NCBI GenBank assembly: GCA_036272595.1
Contig: DATAYM010000065.1
Location: 1-64,000, forward strand
Reading direction: 5' to 3'
DNA from: Poindextera sp036272595
Lineage (GTDB): Bacteria; Pseudomonadota; Alphaproteobacteria; Caulobacterales; Caulobacteraceae
Length of the DNA: 64,000 bases
Below are positions 24,638 through 32,644 of the stretch, piece after piece. Every line of letters begins with the position of its first letter. The stretch's first letter is position 1. The translations under genes were made by a program, and so were the position numbers. The notes beneath the pieces are model-generated. The model saw only the letters and a list, made by a program, of their open reading frames with translations. It was not told where the DNA came from and did no database searches.

Positions 24638-25557
24638 ACCCGAGGGTCCAGCCGAAGGGCGATGTTGACCGGCAACCGTTGGGCCATGGTCTCATCAAGG
24701 GTCATGCCGACATAGGGCAGCACCGCCTCGGCGACGATTTCGAAACCCGCTTGGCGCACGAGGTCGCGCACGGCCTCGGGACTATCGAAAAGAAAGATGT
24801 GGTCGATGGTCGGGGCATTGATCGCCGTGGTCACGAACACGAAGGCGCCCGGCGCGGCCAGTTCACGGATCCGCGCCATGAACAGGTCGGGCCTTTCGAC
24901 GTGCTCCAGCACCTCGCCCATGACCACGGCCTGGAACGCGCGGGGCGGCAGGGAGGCGTCCAGGAAGTCGGCCTGACGGATTTCATAGTCCTGGAAGTCG
25001 CCGAAATGGCCGCTGGCCAAGAGGCTCCGGGTCATGGCGACGCTGGTCGGGCTGAGGTCGACGCCGAGGCACTTGGCGAACCGGCCGGAACGCGCCGCGG
25101 CCATGAAGAAGACGCCGTGGCCCGGACCGATCTCCAGATAGTCGCCGGCCGGCGCGTCCGGGAGCGTCTGGCGAAAGAAGCGGTGGATGGCCAGGTGGTT
25201 GGGCCACAGATAGGTGGTGACCGCCAAGCCGACCATGTAGCGGCTCATATAGTCGTCGTTCATATAGACCGACGCCGCCACCTCGTCGTAGCGCGCGTGG
25301 CGGTAGCGGCCGTTGCGCCGGAAGAAGATCTGCTCCCTGACCGTGTCGCGCAGTATGGTGTTGTAGGACTCGGCGATGAAGTCGAGGCCATGGCCGGCCG
25401 ACCTGAGATAGGCGAGGTAGGCGTCCAGCTCGCTCCGCTCGGCGGCCGAGAGCCCGGCGATCGCCGTATCCAGCATCTTGACCGTGGTCGGGTTCGACTG
25501 CGCGATCCGTTCGGCGAGGTCGCCGACCAGGCCGTCGCCCTTCTCGGCGCCGGTCAC
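24634..25557 (-). CDS. Class I SAM-dependent methyltransferase
   Basis: The 307-aa protein has about 130 helical residues before the SAM fold, then DYLEIGPGHGVFFMAAA (141-157), CLGVDLSPTSVAM, and FQAVVMGEVLEHVERPD, the classical methyltransferase 11-type motifs. The long N-terminal helical domain is seen in methyltransferases acting on carrier-bound or lipid-linked substrates, but that cannot be proved here. Its ATG overlaps the FkbH stop, and its stop overlaps the SDR fusion start, so it is transcribed with the island. Substrate unknown. Confidence 0.85.
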   Translation of the reverse strand: MTGAEKGDGLVGDLAERIAQSNPTTVKMLDTAIAGLSAAERSELDAYLAYLRSAGHGLDFIAESYNTILRDTVREQIFFRRNGRYRHARYDEVAASVYMNDDYMSRYMVGLAVTTYLWPNHLAIHRFFRQTLPDAPAGDYLEIGPGHGVFFMAAARSGRFAKCLGVDLSPTSVAMTRSLLASGHFGDFQDYEIRQADFLDASLPPRAFQAVVMGEVLEHVERPDLFMARIRELAAPGAFVFVTTAINAPTIDHIFLFDSPEAVRDLVRQAGFEIVAEAVLPYVGMTLDETMAQRLPVNIALRLDPRV

Positions 25558-27290
25558 GCCGCGATCTCGATGTTCGGCAGCGCGTGCGGCTTGCAGGCGC
25601 GAAGGTCGAGCCGCCGGAGCGCTCCAGCATGCGGCTCAAAGCCCATCCGGTCCAGCAAATCGGCCACCTGGGCGTTTTTCGCCGTCGGCAGGTATTCGCC
25701 GGTCAAGGCCGACAGGCCCTCCTGCCGCAGCCGCTCGGTCAACCAGTTCATCACCGCGTTCTCGATCCGGCGCCCCAGCACGCGGCAGCTCATCAGGAAG
25801 GTGTCGAGATGCGCCGTCGCGGTCTTGCGGTCGATCGCCGCGATGACCAGGCCGGTGACGCCATAGTCGCCGAAGCGGTCGCTCACCGAGAAGGCCGCGG
25901 CGACCTTGTCCGGATCGCCGGCGAAGCGGGCGATGTCGGCCTCGGTATAGCGTCGGGTGGTCAGGTTGAACTGGTTGGTCTTCTGGGTCATCTGCGCCGC
26001 CCGCGGCACGCCGATGCGGGCGCCTTCCTCGACGACGATCTTCAGCTCCAGCGAGGCCAGGTAGTCGTCCAGCGAGGCATATTGGGTCTCGGCGCCTTTG
26101 CGGGCCGCGTCGGTGCGGTACATCTGCGTCCGCTGCATGTCCTCTGCCGATCGGGACAGGTTGAAAAACAGGCCATGGGCGGCGCGCAGCATGGCGGGAT
26201 AGTCGGAGACGCGCTCGGGAACCTGCAGGCGCGCCACCTGCGGCAGCGCCTCGGCGACCCGCTGCAGCTCGAACGGCGAGTCGTCCAGAAAGACGAAGCT
26301 GTCCAGGCCCAGGTTGAGCGCCTCGGCCAGGGCGCGGAGACCATCGACCTTTTCGCCCCAGCCGACCTGCTTGGCGACGAAATCCTCGTCGCGCAGCTGC
26401 ATGGCGGGGTGCTCGGCCAGCACGTGCTCGACATCCTCGGGATTGTTCTTGCTGACGATGGCCAGCAACACGCCTTCGCGCCGCCAGGCCTTCAGGATGC
26501 GCTGGGCCTCCTGGAACGCGGCGCCCTCGGGGGTGAGGTCGTCCATCTGGACACCGTCCTCGCCGTCCTCGCCGAGGATTCCGCGCCAGAGCGTGTTGTC
26601 GCAATCGACCGCCAGCAGCTTGCGGGCGCGTCCGGTCGCCGACCGGAACGCGGGCAGCACGTGCAAGCCCCAATGCTTCAGGAAAGCCACCGTGTACAGG
26701 GTTTTCGCAGTCTGGAACTGGCGAAAGTCCAACGACTCGTCGAGCCCGGCCACGGCGTAGACCTTGTCGATGTCGACCAGCAGCAGATTGGCGTCATCGC
26801 GGGCTTTCAGTCGCGCGTTCAGCGCACTGGCCAGCCGGCCGAGCCCGCCTGGAGCGATCGCGTTCCGCTCGAAGGGCAGGGCGGAAAAGGTGTTCATCAG
26901 CACCAGCGGCGTGCTTGCCAGCCTGTCCAGCGCCTGGTCGACGGCGGCGGTGAAGCCTTGCGCCATCTCGTCCAGGCGCGCCTGGTCGTAGAGATCGGCC
27001 AGGGCCGGCAGGCCTTCCGCCAGGTTGGCGATGTCCCAGAAGACGACGGCTGCGTCGACGCCGGCCAGGGTCTCCGCTTCCTGAACGATGTTGTCGAACT
27101 CGGCGAGCCGGACCTCGACCGCGACGCCCTCGTTCAGCAGCAACCATTCCAGGATGCCGCTCAGCGGCGCGACGGTCAGGTTGGTCAGGATGGCGATGCG
27201 ATAGGGCCGCCCCTGGACCGAGGCGCGCATGGCCCGCGCCTCGGCCAGGATCTGCGCGTATTTGAGGTCAAGGAGCGGCGCCCGCGGCAT
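25554..27290 (-). CDS. FkbH-like HAD-IIIC phosphatase / glyceryl-ACP-forming enzyme
   Basis: This 578-aa FkbH-family protein has an N-terminal domain (30-215), a HAD-IIIC domain with the nucleophile pair in VDCDNTLWRGILGEDG (Asp229, Asp231) and VSKNNPEDVE, then FVFLDDSPFE, and a C-terminal GNAT-like domain from about residue 430 (QKTNQFNLTTRRYTEADI). In polyketide pathways such enzymes take 1,3-bisphosphoglycerate and load glyceryl or phosphoglyceryl units onto an acyl carrier protein. An ACP gene is four genes downstream. ATG 27290 fits the family start. In glycan islands FkbH homologues have also been linked to glycerate-type decorations. Confidence 0.88.
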   Translation of the reverse strand: MPRAPLLDLKYAQILAEARAMRASVQGRPYRIAILTNLTVAPLSGILEWLLLNEGVAVEVRLAEFDNIVQEAETLAGVDAAVVFWDIANLAEGLPALADLYDQARLDEMAQGFTAAVDQALDRLASTPLVLMNTFSALPFERNAIAPGGLGRLASALNARLKARDDANLLLVDIDKVYAVAGLDESLDFRQFQTAKTLYTVAFLKHWGLHVLPAFRSATGRARKLLAVDCDNTLWRGILGEDGEDGVQMDDLTPEGAAFQEAQRILKAWRREGVLLAIVSKNNPEDVEHVLAEHPAMQLRDEDFVAKQVGWGEKVDGLRALAEALNLGLDSFVFLDDSPFELQRVAEALPQVARLQVPERVSDYPAMLRAAHGLFFNLSRSAEDMQRTQMYRTDAARKGAETQYASLDDYLASLELKIVVEEGARIGVPRAAQMTQKTNQFNLTTRRYTEADIARFAGDPDKVAAAFSVSDRFGDYGVTGLVIAAIDRKTATAHLDTFLMSCRVLGRRIENAVMNWLTERLRQEGLSALTGEYLPTAKNAQVADLLDRMGFEPHAGALRRLDLRACKPHALPNIEIAA

Positions 27291-27295
27291 CGCGA

Positions 27296-28042
27296 TCAGT
27301 CGCGGCGGCGGCGGAGGTAGCCGCCCGGCGAACTGGACAGGACCAGTTTGCCGTCGATCTCGGGGTCGGGCTCGAAGCGGTCGGTCTCGGCCAGATAGGC
27401 CTTCACGGCCGACAGCGGCTCGTCGCCCCTGGCCCAGACATGGGAGCGGCGGGTCGGGGTCTGGGCGGGGTCCAGCCGGCCGAGCAGGGTGTCGGCGACC
27501 ACCAGGTACTGGCCCTCGGTCACCAGGGGCCCGTAGGCGCGCAGCTCGGCCAGCACGTGGTCGCGGCTGTGGTCGGAATCCAGCACGACCATGACGGATG
27601 CCCCGGCCGGGATCTGCGCCGTCACCGTGGCCAGGGTTTCCGGATCGGTCGACGGGCCCTCGATCAGCACGACCCGCTTGGCCATCGGGTGGCGCTCGAT
27701 GGAATCGCGGTTGTGCGGGCGGATCTCGATGTCGACGCCGATCACCTTGCCCTTGTCGAGCAGCTGCAGCAGGCTGGCCATGAACAGCACCGAGCCGCCG
27801 CGCGCCACGCCGGTCTCGATGATGATGTCGGGCTGGGCCGAAAACACCGCCTCCTGCGTCGCCATCACGTCCGCCGGCAGCTGGATGATCGGCACCCCCC
27901 ACCAGCTCCACAGATAGGCGTAGTCGTGACGATCGATGGCCACCAGCGCATCGACCGAACGATCGAACGCCTCGCCGTCGGCGCCGAGCGCGATCGACAT
28001 CTCGCGCCGGTGGGCTTCGAACTCAGCGCGGTCGTCGTGCAT
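27296..28042 (-). CDS. CmcI/cephalosporin hydroxylase-family SAM methyltransferase
   Basis: The 248-aa protein starts at ATG 28042 (MHDDRAEFEAHRREM); an in-frame TTG at 28075 is possible. It has the CmcI signature: WSWWGVPIIQLPADV, IIIETGVARGGSVLFMASLL (SAM loop), VIGVDIEIRPHN, VVLDSDHSRDHVLAEL. CmcI-like proteins act as O-methyltransferases on sugars (for example rhamnosyl O-methyltransferases) despite the name. It precedes FkbH by 5 bases and is the first gene of the coupled operon running to 18527. The upstream gap to the sulfotransferase-like gene is 73 bases. Confidence 0.87.
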   Translation of the reverse strand: MHDDRAEFEAHRREMSIALGADGEAFDRSVDALVAIDRHDYAYLWSWWGVPIIQLPADVMATQEAVFSAQPDIIIETGVARGGSVLFMASLLQLLDKGKVIGVDIEIRPHNRDSIERHPMAKRVVLIEGPSTDPETLATVTAQIPAGASVMVVLDSDHSRDHVLAELRAYGPLVTEGQYLVVADTLLGRLDPAQTPTRRSHVWARGDEPLSAVKAYLAETDRFEPDPEIDGKLVLSSSPGGYLRRRRD

Positions 28043-28115
28043 GCCGGCATCCTGGCTTGGTGAACTCGGGGCCAATAACCCCCTCGAGCCTCCAAGGGCA
28101 ACCTCGCGCGGGGGT

Positions 28116-29162
28116 TCACAGGGGCGCCGCCACGCCCAGCGCCTCGGCGACCACGGGCGCCTCGCGGGCGGCGCGGTCCAGCCAGGCGCGGCCCTTGGCC
28201 AGCTCGGCCCGGTGCTGGCCGCGGGCCTGGTCGAGCACCTGGCGGCGCAGGTTGGCGTCGTAGGCGTGCTCGAGGCCCTTGGAATAGCGGCCGAACAGCG
28301 GGCTCTTCAGCATGGTCTGCAGGTTCGCGTCGGGCGCCTCGCCGTGCAGGTGGCCGAGGGCGGCCGCGAGGCCTTCGCCCGGCGCGGCGAGGAACCGTTC
28401 GAAATCCAGCCATTGGATCCGGTCCGGAAACCGCCTCGCGGCCTCGACCAGTCCGGCCATTTCCGCGGCCCAGCTCATCGCCGCCTGTTCGCCCTCGCTC
28501 ATCTCGTAGAGCCGCCAAAGGCCCGCGCCGGCGCGGCGGTGCAGCCGGCGCAGGCGCGACTGGGCGCTCATCGCCAGCTCCTGCCGCGAGGCCGGGCCGC
28601 CCAATATGGTCGCCATGTAGACCTCGGGCGCCACGGTCATCGCCAGGGCGCGCGCTTCGGCCGAGCGCGTCATCAGCGGCGCGGCGATCTCGCCGACCAG
28701 GCTGGTGGCTTTCAGCAGGGTCTTCTGGCGCGGGTCGTAGGTGCGCGACCAGAGCTTGGAGAAGACCTCGACATGGGCGTCGAAGGTCGCCTGGCTCCAG
28801 GGACTCTCCGGCGTCGGCAGGTCGAAGGCCACCTGGGCCAGGGTCCTGAGCACCGCCGGCTCGCGCAGGGAAAAGACCCGCGGGCTGAGGCCGAGCAGCC
28901 GCGCCACAAGGGTCGAGCCGACATGGCCGACGTGGAAGATGTAATCGCCCCGGTCGGCCAGCGGGCCGGCGGCCACGGCCACCGCGTCCCAGGGCTCCCA
29001 GCCGCCAATGTCGCTCTGCCGGTTGATCCGCTGGTCGAGGAAGCTGGCCTCGTCGTAGCGGGCCCGCGACAGCTTCACGAAATAGACGCCGTCCTCGAAG
29101 ACGTCGAAGGCCAGCGGGTAGAGGTCGGGACTGGCGCGCAGCTCCGATGCGACCAGGGCCAT
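28116..29162 (-). CDS. P-loop sulfotransferase-like protein
   Basis: The 348-aa protein begins with about 70 residues of unclear fold. A P-loop-like strand FHVGHVGSTLVARLLG (about 76-91) follows, comparable to the 5'-phosphosulfate-binding loop of sulfotransferases (PxxGTT/SxL), then PAVLRTLAQVAFD and a helix-rich C-terminus. The 3' phosphate-binding region is not obvious, so sulfation is uncertain. It sits between the glycan operon and the PKHD oxygenase, 5 bases from the latter, and is likely co-transcribed with it. ATG 29162 (MALVASELRAS) is preferred because it follows directly on the PKHD gene stop. Confidence 0.6.
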   Translation of the reverse strand: MALVASELRASPDLYPLAFDVFEDGVYFVKLSRARYDEASFLDQRINRQSDIGGWEPWDAVAVAAGPLADRGDYIFHVGHVGSTLVARLLGLSPRVFSLREPAVLRTLAQVAFDLPTPESPWSQATFDAHVEVFSKLWSRTYDPRQKTLLKATSLVGEIAAPLMTRSAEARALAMTVAPEVYMATILGGPASRQELAMSAQSRLRRLHRRAGAGLWRLYEMSEGEQAAMSWAAEMAGLVEAARRFPDRIQWLDFERFLAAPGEGLAAALGHLHGEAPDANLQTMLKSPLFGRYSKGLEHAYDANLRRQVLDQARGQHRAELAKGRAWLDRAAREAPVVAEALGVAAPL

Positions 29163-29167
29163 GCGGT

Positions 29168-29836
29168 TCAGCCCGCCTCGCCCCACATGCGGCGCAGGCT
29201 GTTGCGCACGTATTCCAGGCGGGTGCGGTTGTCCCAGCTCATCTTCAGCCCCTCCAGCGCCGCGACCTCGTTCAACTGGTAGAGCAGCTCGCGGTTCACC
29301 CCGTCGGGGATCATGCTTTCGATGAAGGTCAGGCCCACCAGCCGCTCGCCGCTGGTCACCGGCTTGACCTCGTGCAAGGTAGTTGAAGGGTAAACGACCG
29401 CCGACCCCGCCTTGCCCTTGAACTCGACGGCCCTGGCCCCCAGCCGCACGGAAAGCTCGCCGCCCTCATAAGCCTCCGGCTCGCCCAGGAAGAGGGTGCA
29501 GGACAGGTCCGAGCGCAGCGGCCGCTGGCCCACCGGCAGGAAGGCGGCGTCGGAATGGGCGCCGTAGTGCATGCCCGGCGAATACCTGGCCAGGATCGGC
29601 GGCGCCATGATGCGCGGGAAGGCGAAGTTGACGAAGTCCTCGATGCGGAACAGCGCCTGGGCCATCAGCTTGGCGGCCTCTTCCATACGCGCGTCGGTGG
29701 GGTCGATCTGCAGGTTCTTCTTCACCTCCGAATGCGGATTGGAGACCCGCCCGTCGACGAACCGCGACGCCGCCGCGATCGCCCGCAGCCGGCCGACCTC
29801 GTCCCGGTTCAGCACCTCGTCCAGTTCCAGGAACAT
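29168..29836 (-). CDS. PKHD-type Fe(II)/2OG dioxygenase (PiuC-like)
   Basis: The 222-aa protein belongs to the PKHD hydroxylase family. Metal ligands lie in HYGAHSDAAFLP (H-x-D) and in TTLHEVKPV, and the 2OG-binding Arg is in SGERLVGLTFIES. The N-terminus MFLELDEVLNRDEV matches family members. PiuC-type genes are often next to TonB-dependent siderophore receptors and respond to iron limitation. Here the TonB receptor at 36028-39213 lies upstream on the same strand. It is separated from the TPR-oxygenase by a repeat. The hydroxylated substrate is unknown. Confidence 0.88.
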   Translation of the reverse strand: MFLELDEVLNRDEVGRLRAIAAASRFVDGRVSNPHSEVKKNLQIDPTDARMEEAAKLMAQALFRIEDFVNFAFPRIMAPPILARYSPGMHYGAHSDAAFLPVGQRPLRSDLSCTLFLGEPEAYEGGELSVRLGARAVEFKGKAGSAVVYPSTTLHEVKPVTSGERLVGLTFIESMIPDGVNRELLYQLNEVAALEGLKMSWDNRTRLEYVRNSLRRMWGEAG

Positions 29837-29924
29837 CCGCCGGCCTTTTCCCTTCCCGCGCCGCGACGCTAACAACCGCCAGCCTCAGCGGCAACCGGCG
29901 CACGTTCGCGGGACCCGAGCTCTC

Positions 29925-30006
29925 TTGACCGCCAAGGACGCCAAGCACGCCAAGGAAAGAAAAGTCGGTGCGGCCCCTTGGCGTCCTTGGCGGGCTTGGC
30001 GGTGAA
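29925..30006. repeat. Inverted repeat built of CGCCAAG units
   Basis: The left arm TTGACCGCCAAGGACGCCAA (29925 on) continues with GCACGCCAAGG; the right arm, ending at 30006, is its complement with a few differences (CCTTGGCGTCCTTGGCGG, GCTTGGCGGTGAA). The unit CGCCAAG is repeated three times in each arm and the spacer is about 20 bases. It lies between the TPR-oxygenase and PKHD genes. The form is like a REP or palindromic bacterial repeat. Confidence 0.7.
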
Positions 30007-30057
30007 TCTGCGCTCTCGCCGCGCTGACGAGCGGCCAAAACCCAGGTTGAGCGGGAG

Positions 30058-31440
30058 CTAGTTGTTCGCCCGCACGACGTCGAAGGCGATGGTCAGGCGG
30101 GGTTCGTCGCCGGTGAACGGCACGGTGCCGTGCCACATATAGGCCGGGAACAGCACCAGCTTGCCGGGCTCGGGCTTGACGAAATGCTGCGGCGGCAGCC
30201 GCGGGCTGGTGGGGATGCCCGGCTCGCCGAAGGCGATCCAGGCCTCGTGCCCCTCATCGACGCTCTTCGGCAGGGCGACGTAGCAGGCCGACGAGATCCA
30301 GCCCATCGGGTGCAGGTGGTTGGCGTGGTAGCCGTTCGGCCGCAGCCGCACCGACCAGACCCCGTTCAGACGATAGTCGCCGGCCTCGCCGATGGCGGCG
30401 ATGTGGCGGCGGATCGGCCCGTCGATGGCCTGGAAGAAGGCCTGGATCACCGGATCGTCCAGCCGGTCGAGGTTCTGGGTGGTCTGGGCGCCGCCGCGCA
30501 AGGACTGGCCGATCGGGTGGGCGCGCAGCCGGTGCACGGCCTGCAGGCTCCGCGCCAGGTCGGCCAGATAGGCGTCGAGGCTGCTCCAGCCGTCCGGCGT
30601 GTCGATGGTCCACTCGCGCACCAGCCGGGCGTAGTCGTAGAGCGCGCCATAGCGCGGGTCGCCCTGCAGCCGCCAGGCGGTGGCCTGCAGCGCCACGGCC
30701 TGCTGGTCGAACGGCGAGGCCTGGCGCAAGGCCGCCGCCTGGGCCGCGGCCAGCTCGGCGCGGCCCAGCGCCAGGTTGGCCTGGCAGAGCGCGGTCAGGG
30801 CATGGGCGTCGGTCGGCGCGCGGGCATGGGCCCGGGAGGCGTGCAGCAGCGCCGAGGCCGGATCGCTCTCCAGCCGCAGCTGCGCCGCGGCGATGTCCAG
30901 TCTGGGATCGGGCAGGCCATCGCTCAGACCCTGGTCGAGCACGGCATAGGCCGCCTCCGGCTGACCGGCGTATTCCAGCAGGGCCGCCGCCGCCAGCTTC
31001 AGCGGGATGTCGCCCGGGTTGACCGCGATGGCCTGGTCCAGCGCGGCGCGGGCGGCGGCGAGGTCCTCGCCGCGCATCCAGACCAGCTGGGCCAGGTCCC
31101 GCTGGGCGTCGGCATAGGCCGGGCGGCGGGCGATCGACTGGCGAAAGGCGTCCTCCGCCTCGTCGAACCGGCCGAGCCCCTGCAGCGCCCGCCCCAGCAC
31201 CAGCCAGGTCTCCGGCGCGTCCAGCCCCTTGGAAAACGCGCGCCGCGCGGCCGCCTCGCTCTCGGCGAACTGGTGATTGTCGCCATAGGCGCTGGCCAGG
31301 TTATGCTCGGCGAAACCGGCCTGCGGCGCCGCCTCGATCAGGCGCGTATAGACGGCGATCGCGCCGTCCAGCCGGCCGGCCGCCTGCAAGGCCGCGCCTT
31401 GGGCGGACAGCGCGCGAATGTCGATGACGGTGTCGACCAT
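30058..31440 (-). CDS. TPR protein with C-terminal Fe(II)/2OG oxygenase domain
   Basis: The 460-aa protein has about eight helical TPR-like pairs in residues 1-250 (repeats such as ETWLVLGRALQGLGRFDEAE). A 2OG/Fe(II) oxygenase domain of the PF13759 kind follows from about residue 345: NGVWSVRLRPNGYHANHLHP, MGWISSACYVALP, PGKLVLFPAYMWHGT and RLTIAFDVVRAN. The HxH/H set and the late Arg would bind iron and 2-oxoglutarate. It is the last of four consecutive - strand genes with TPR-type enzyme architecture. The substrate is likely a peptide or glycan, which is inference. Confidence 0.85.
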   Translation of the reverse strand: MVDTVIDIRALSAQGAALQAAGRLDGAIAVYTRLIEAAPQAGFAEHNLASAYGDNHQFAESEAAARRAFSKGLDAPETWLVLGRALQGLGRFDEAEDAFRQSIARRPAYADAQRDLAQLVWMRGEDLAAARAALDQAIAVNPGDIPLKLAAAALLEYAGQPEAAYAVLDQGLSDGLPDPRLDIAAAQLRLESDPASALLHASRAHARAPTDAHALTALCQANLALGRAELAAAQAAALRQASPFDQQAVALQATAWRLQGDPRYGALYDYARLVREWTIDTPDGWSSLDAYLADLARSLQAVHRLRAHPIGQSLRGGAQTTQNLDRLDDPVIQAFFQAIDGPIRRHIAAIGEAGDYRLNGVWSVRLRPNGYHANHLHPMGWISSACYVALPKSVDEGHEAWIAFGEPGIPTSPRLPPQHFVKPEPGKLVLFPAYMWHGTVPFTGDEPRLTIAFDVVRANN

Positions 31441-31441
31441 T

Positions 31442-32644
31442 CTAGAGCTGTCCCCCCGCCGGGCCGGCGCCGTTGAACCGGTCCATGGCGCCGATCAGGT
31501 CGGTGATCGCCCGCCGCTCGGCTTCGTCCAGGCGCGGGTTCCAGACATTGCAGATCAGGATGGTGCGCCGCTGGCCCGAGTCGTTCCAGGCCTCGTGCTC
31601 GATGGTGTCGTCGAACACCCAGGCCTCGCCCTCGCGCCACTGGCGCGTCTCGGCCCCGACCCGAAAGCCGCAGCCGTCCGGCACGATCAGCGGCAGGTGA
31701 ACCACCAGCCGGGTGTTGGCGACGCCGGTGTGCGGCGGGATGCGGGTATGCGGCTCCAGCACCGAGAACATCGCCGCCGGCGAGCGGCCGGGCACGAAGG
31801 GCTGCGGCAGCCTGGCCAGCGCCGCCATGGTCTTCGGCGCGCGCTTGGCGTTCCAGGTCACCGGGCGGCCGTCGAAATAGAGGTGGAAGGCCCCCCAGCG
31901 CGACGAGCGGTTCAGCTCCGCCCACTGATCCAGCGGCGTGCCCTCCGGATAGTTCACGTAGGGCTGCAGGTCGTCGCCGTCCTCGCGCAGGATCTCGATC
32001 AGCTCGGCGCGGATATCGCCGGTGGCCGCTTCGAGCGCTTCCAGCCAGGGGAAGTCGGCGCGGTCGTGGAACTCGATCTCGGGCAGGCCGGGATAGTGAA
32101 ACTGCACCGGCTCCTGGTGATAGACGCGCCGCTTGCCGGCCACCCGTTCGGCGAAGATCCCGGCGCGGCGCGCGGCGGCCGGCGAGGCCGCGGCCAGGTC
32201 GCCGCCGATCCCGGCCTTCATCGCCGCCTCCAGCTCGGCGGTATAGGCGCCGTGCGCCTGCCGGGCATGGGCGACGGCGCCCCGCACGGCAGGGGGGAGC
32301 GCCTCGTCCGGCGGCGCCTGGGTCAGGGCGACGCCATAGGCGACGGCGGCGGCCTTGGCATGGCCCTGGCGCTCGATCAGCGAGGCCTTCATCAAGAGCG
32401 CCATGAAGGCGCGCGGGTCGACGCGTAGCGCCCCCTCCACCGCCGCCGCCGCCGCCTCATGGTCGCCAAGGCCGCGGCAACAGCCGGCCAGGCTCATCCA
32501 AAGGCCGACGTCGCCGGCGTCCGCCCGCACCGCCTGCTCCAGCAGCGCGCGCGCGCCGGCCAGGTCGCCGCGGGCGGCGGCGGCGTCGGCGGCGGCCTTC
32601 AGGCTGGGCGCGGTCGCCGGCGGAAGGGAAGCCTGCTCGCTCAT
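31442..32644 (-). CDS. TPR protein fused to aspartyl/asparaginyl beta-hydroxylase
   Basis: The 400-aa protein has TPR-like helices in residues 1-150 and the Asp/Asn beta-hydroxylase fold from about 175. It contains RVYHQEPVQFHYPGLPEIEF, the metal/2OG segment IPPHTGVANTRLVVHLPL and the second His in VFDDTIEHEAWN. In animals this family hydroxylates Asp/Asn in EGF domains; bacterial homologues are often in secondary-metabolite or lipid A clusters (LpxO-like). Its start shares one base with the sulfotransferase stop (TGATG), so they are co-translated. It begins at ATG 32644. Confidence 0.88.
   Translation of the reverse strand: MSEQASLPPATAPSLKAAADAAAARGDLAGARALLEQAVRADAGDVGLWMSLAGCCRGLGDHEAAAAAVEGALRVDPRAFMALLMKASLIERQGHAKAAAVAYGVALTQAPPDEALPPAVRGAVAHARQAHGAYTAELEAAMKAGIGGDLAAASPAAARRAGIFAERVAGKRRVYHQEPVQFHYPGLPEIEFHDRADFPWLEALEAATGDIRAELIEILREDGDDLQPYVNYPEGTPLDQWAELNRSSRWGAFHLYFDGRPVTWNAKRAPKTMAALARLPQPFVPGRSPAAMFSVLEPHTRIPPHTGVANTRLVVHLPLIVPDGCGFRVGAETRQWREGEAWVFDDTIEHEAWNDSGQRRTILICNVWNPRLDEAERRAITDLIGAMDRFNGAGPAGGQL

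Noticed and set aside
29925..30006. CRISPR array, because of repeated CGCCAAG units.
   Set aside because: Units are 7-10 bases without spacers of constant size, and the whole is palindromic. No cas gene is in the window.
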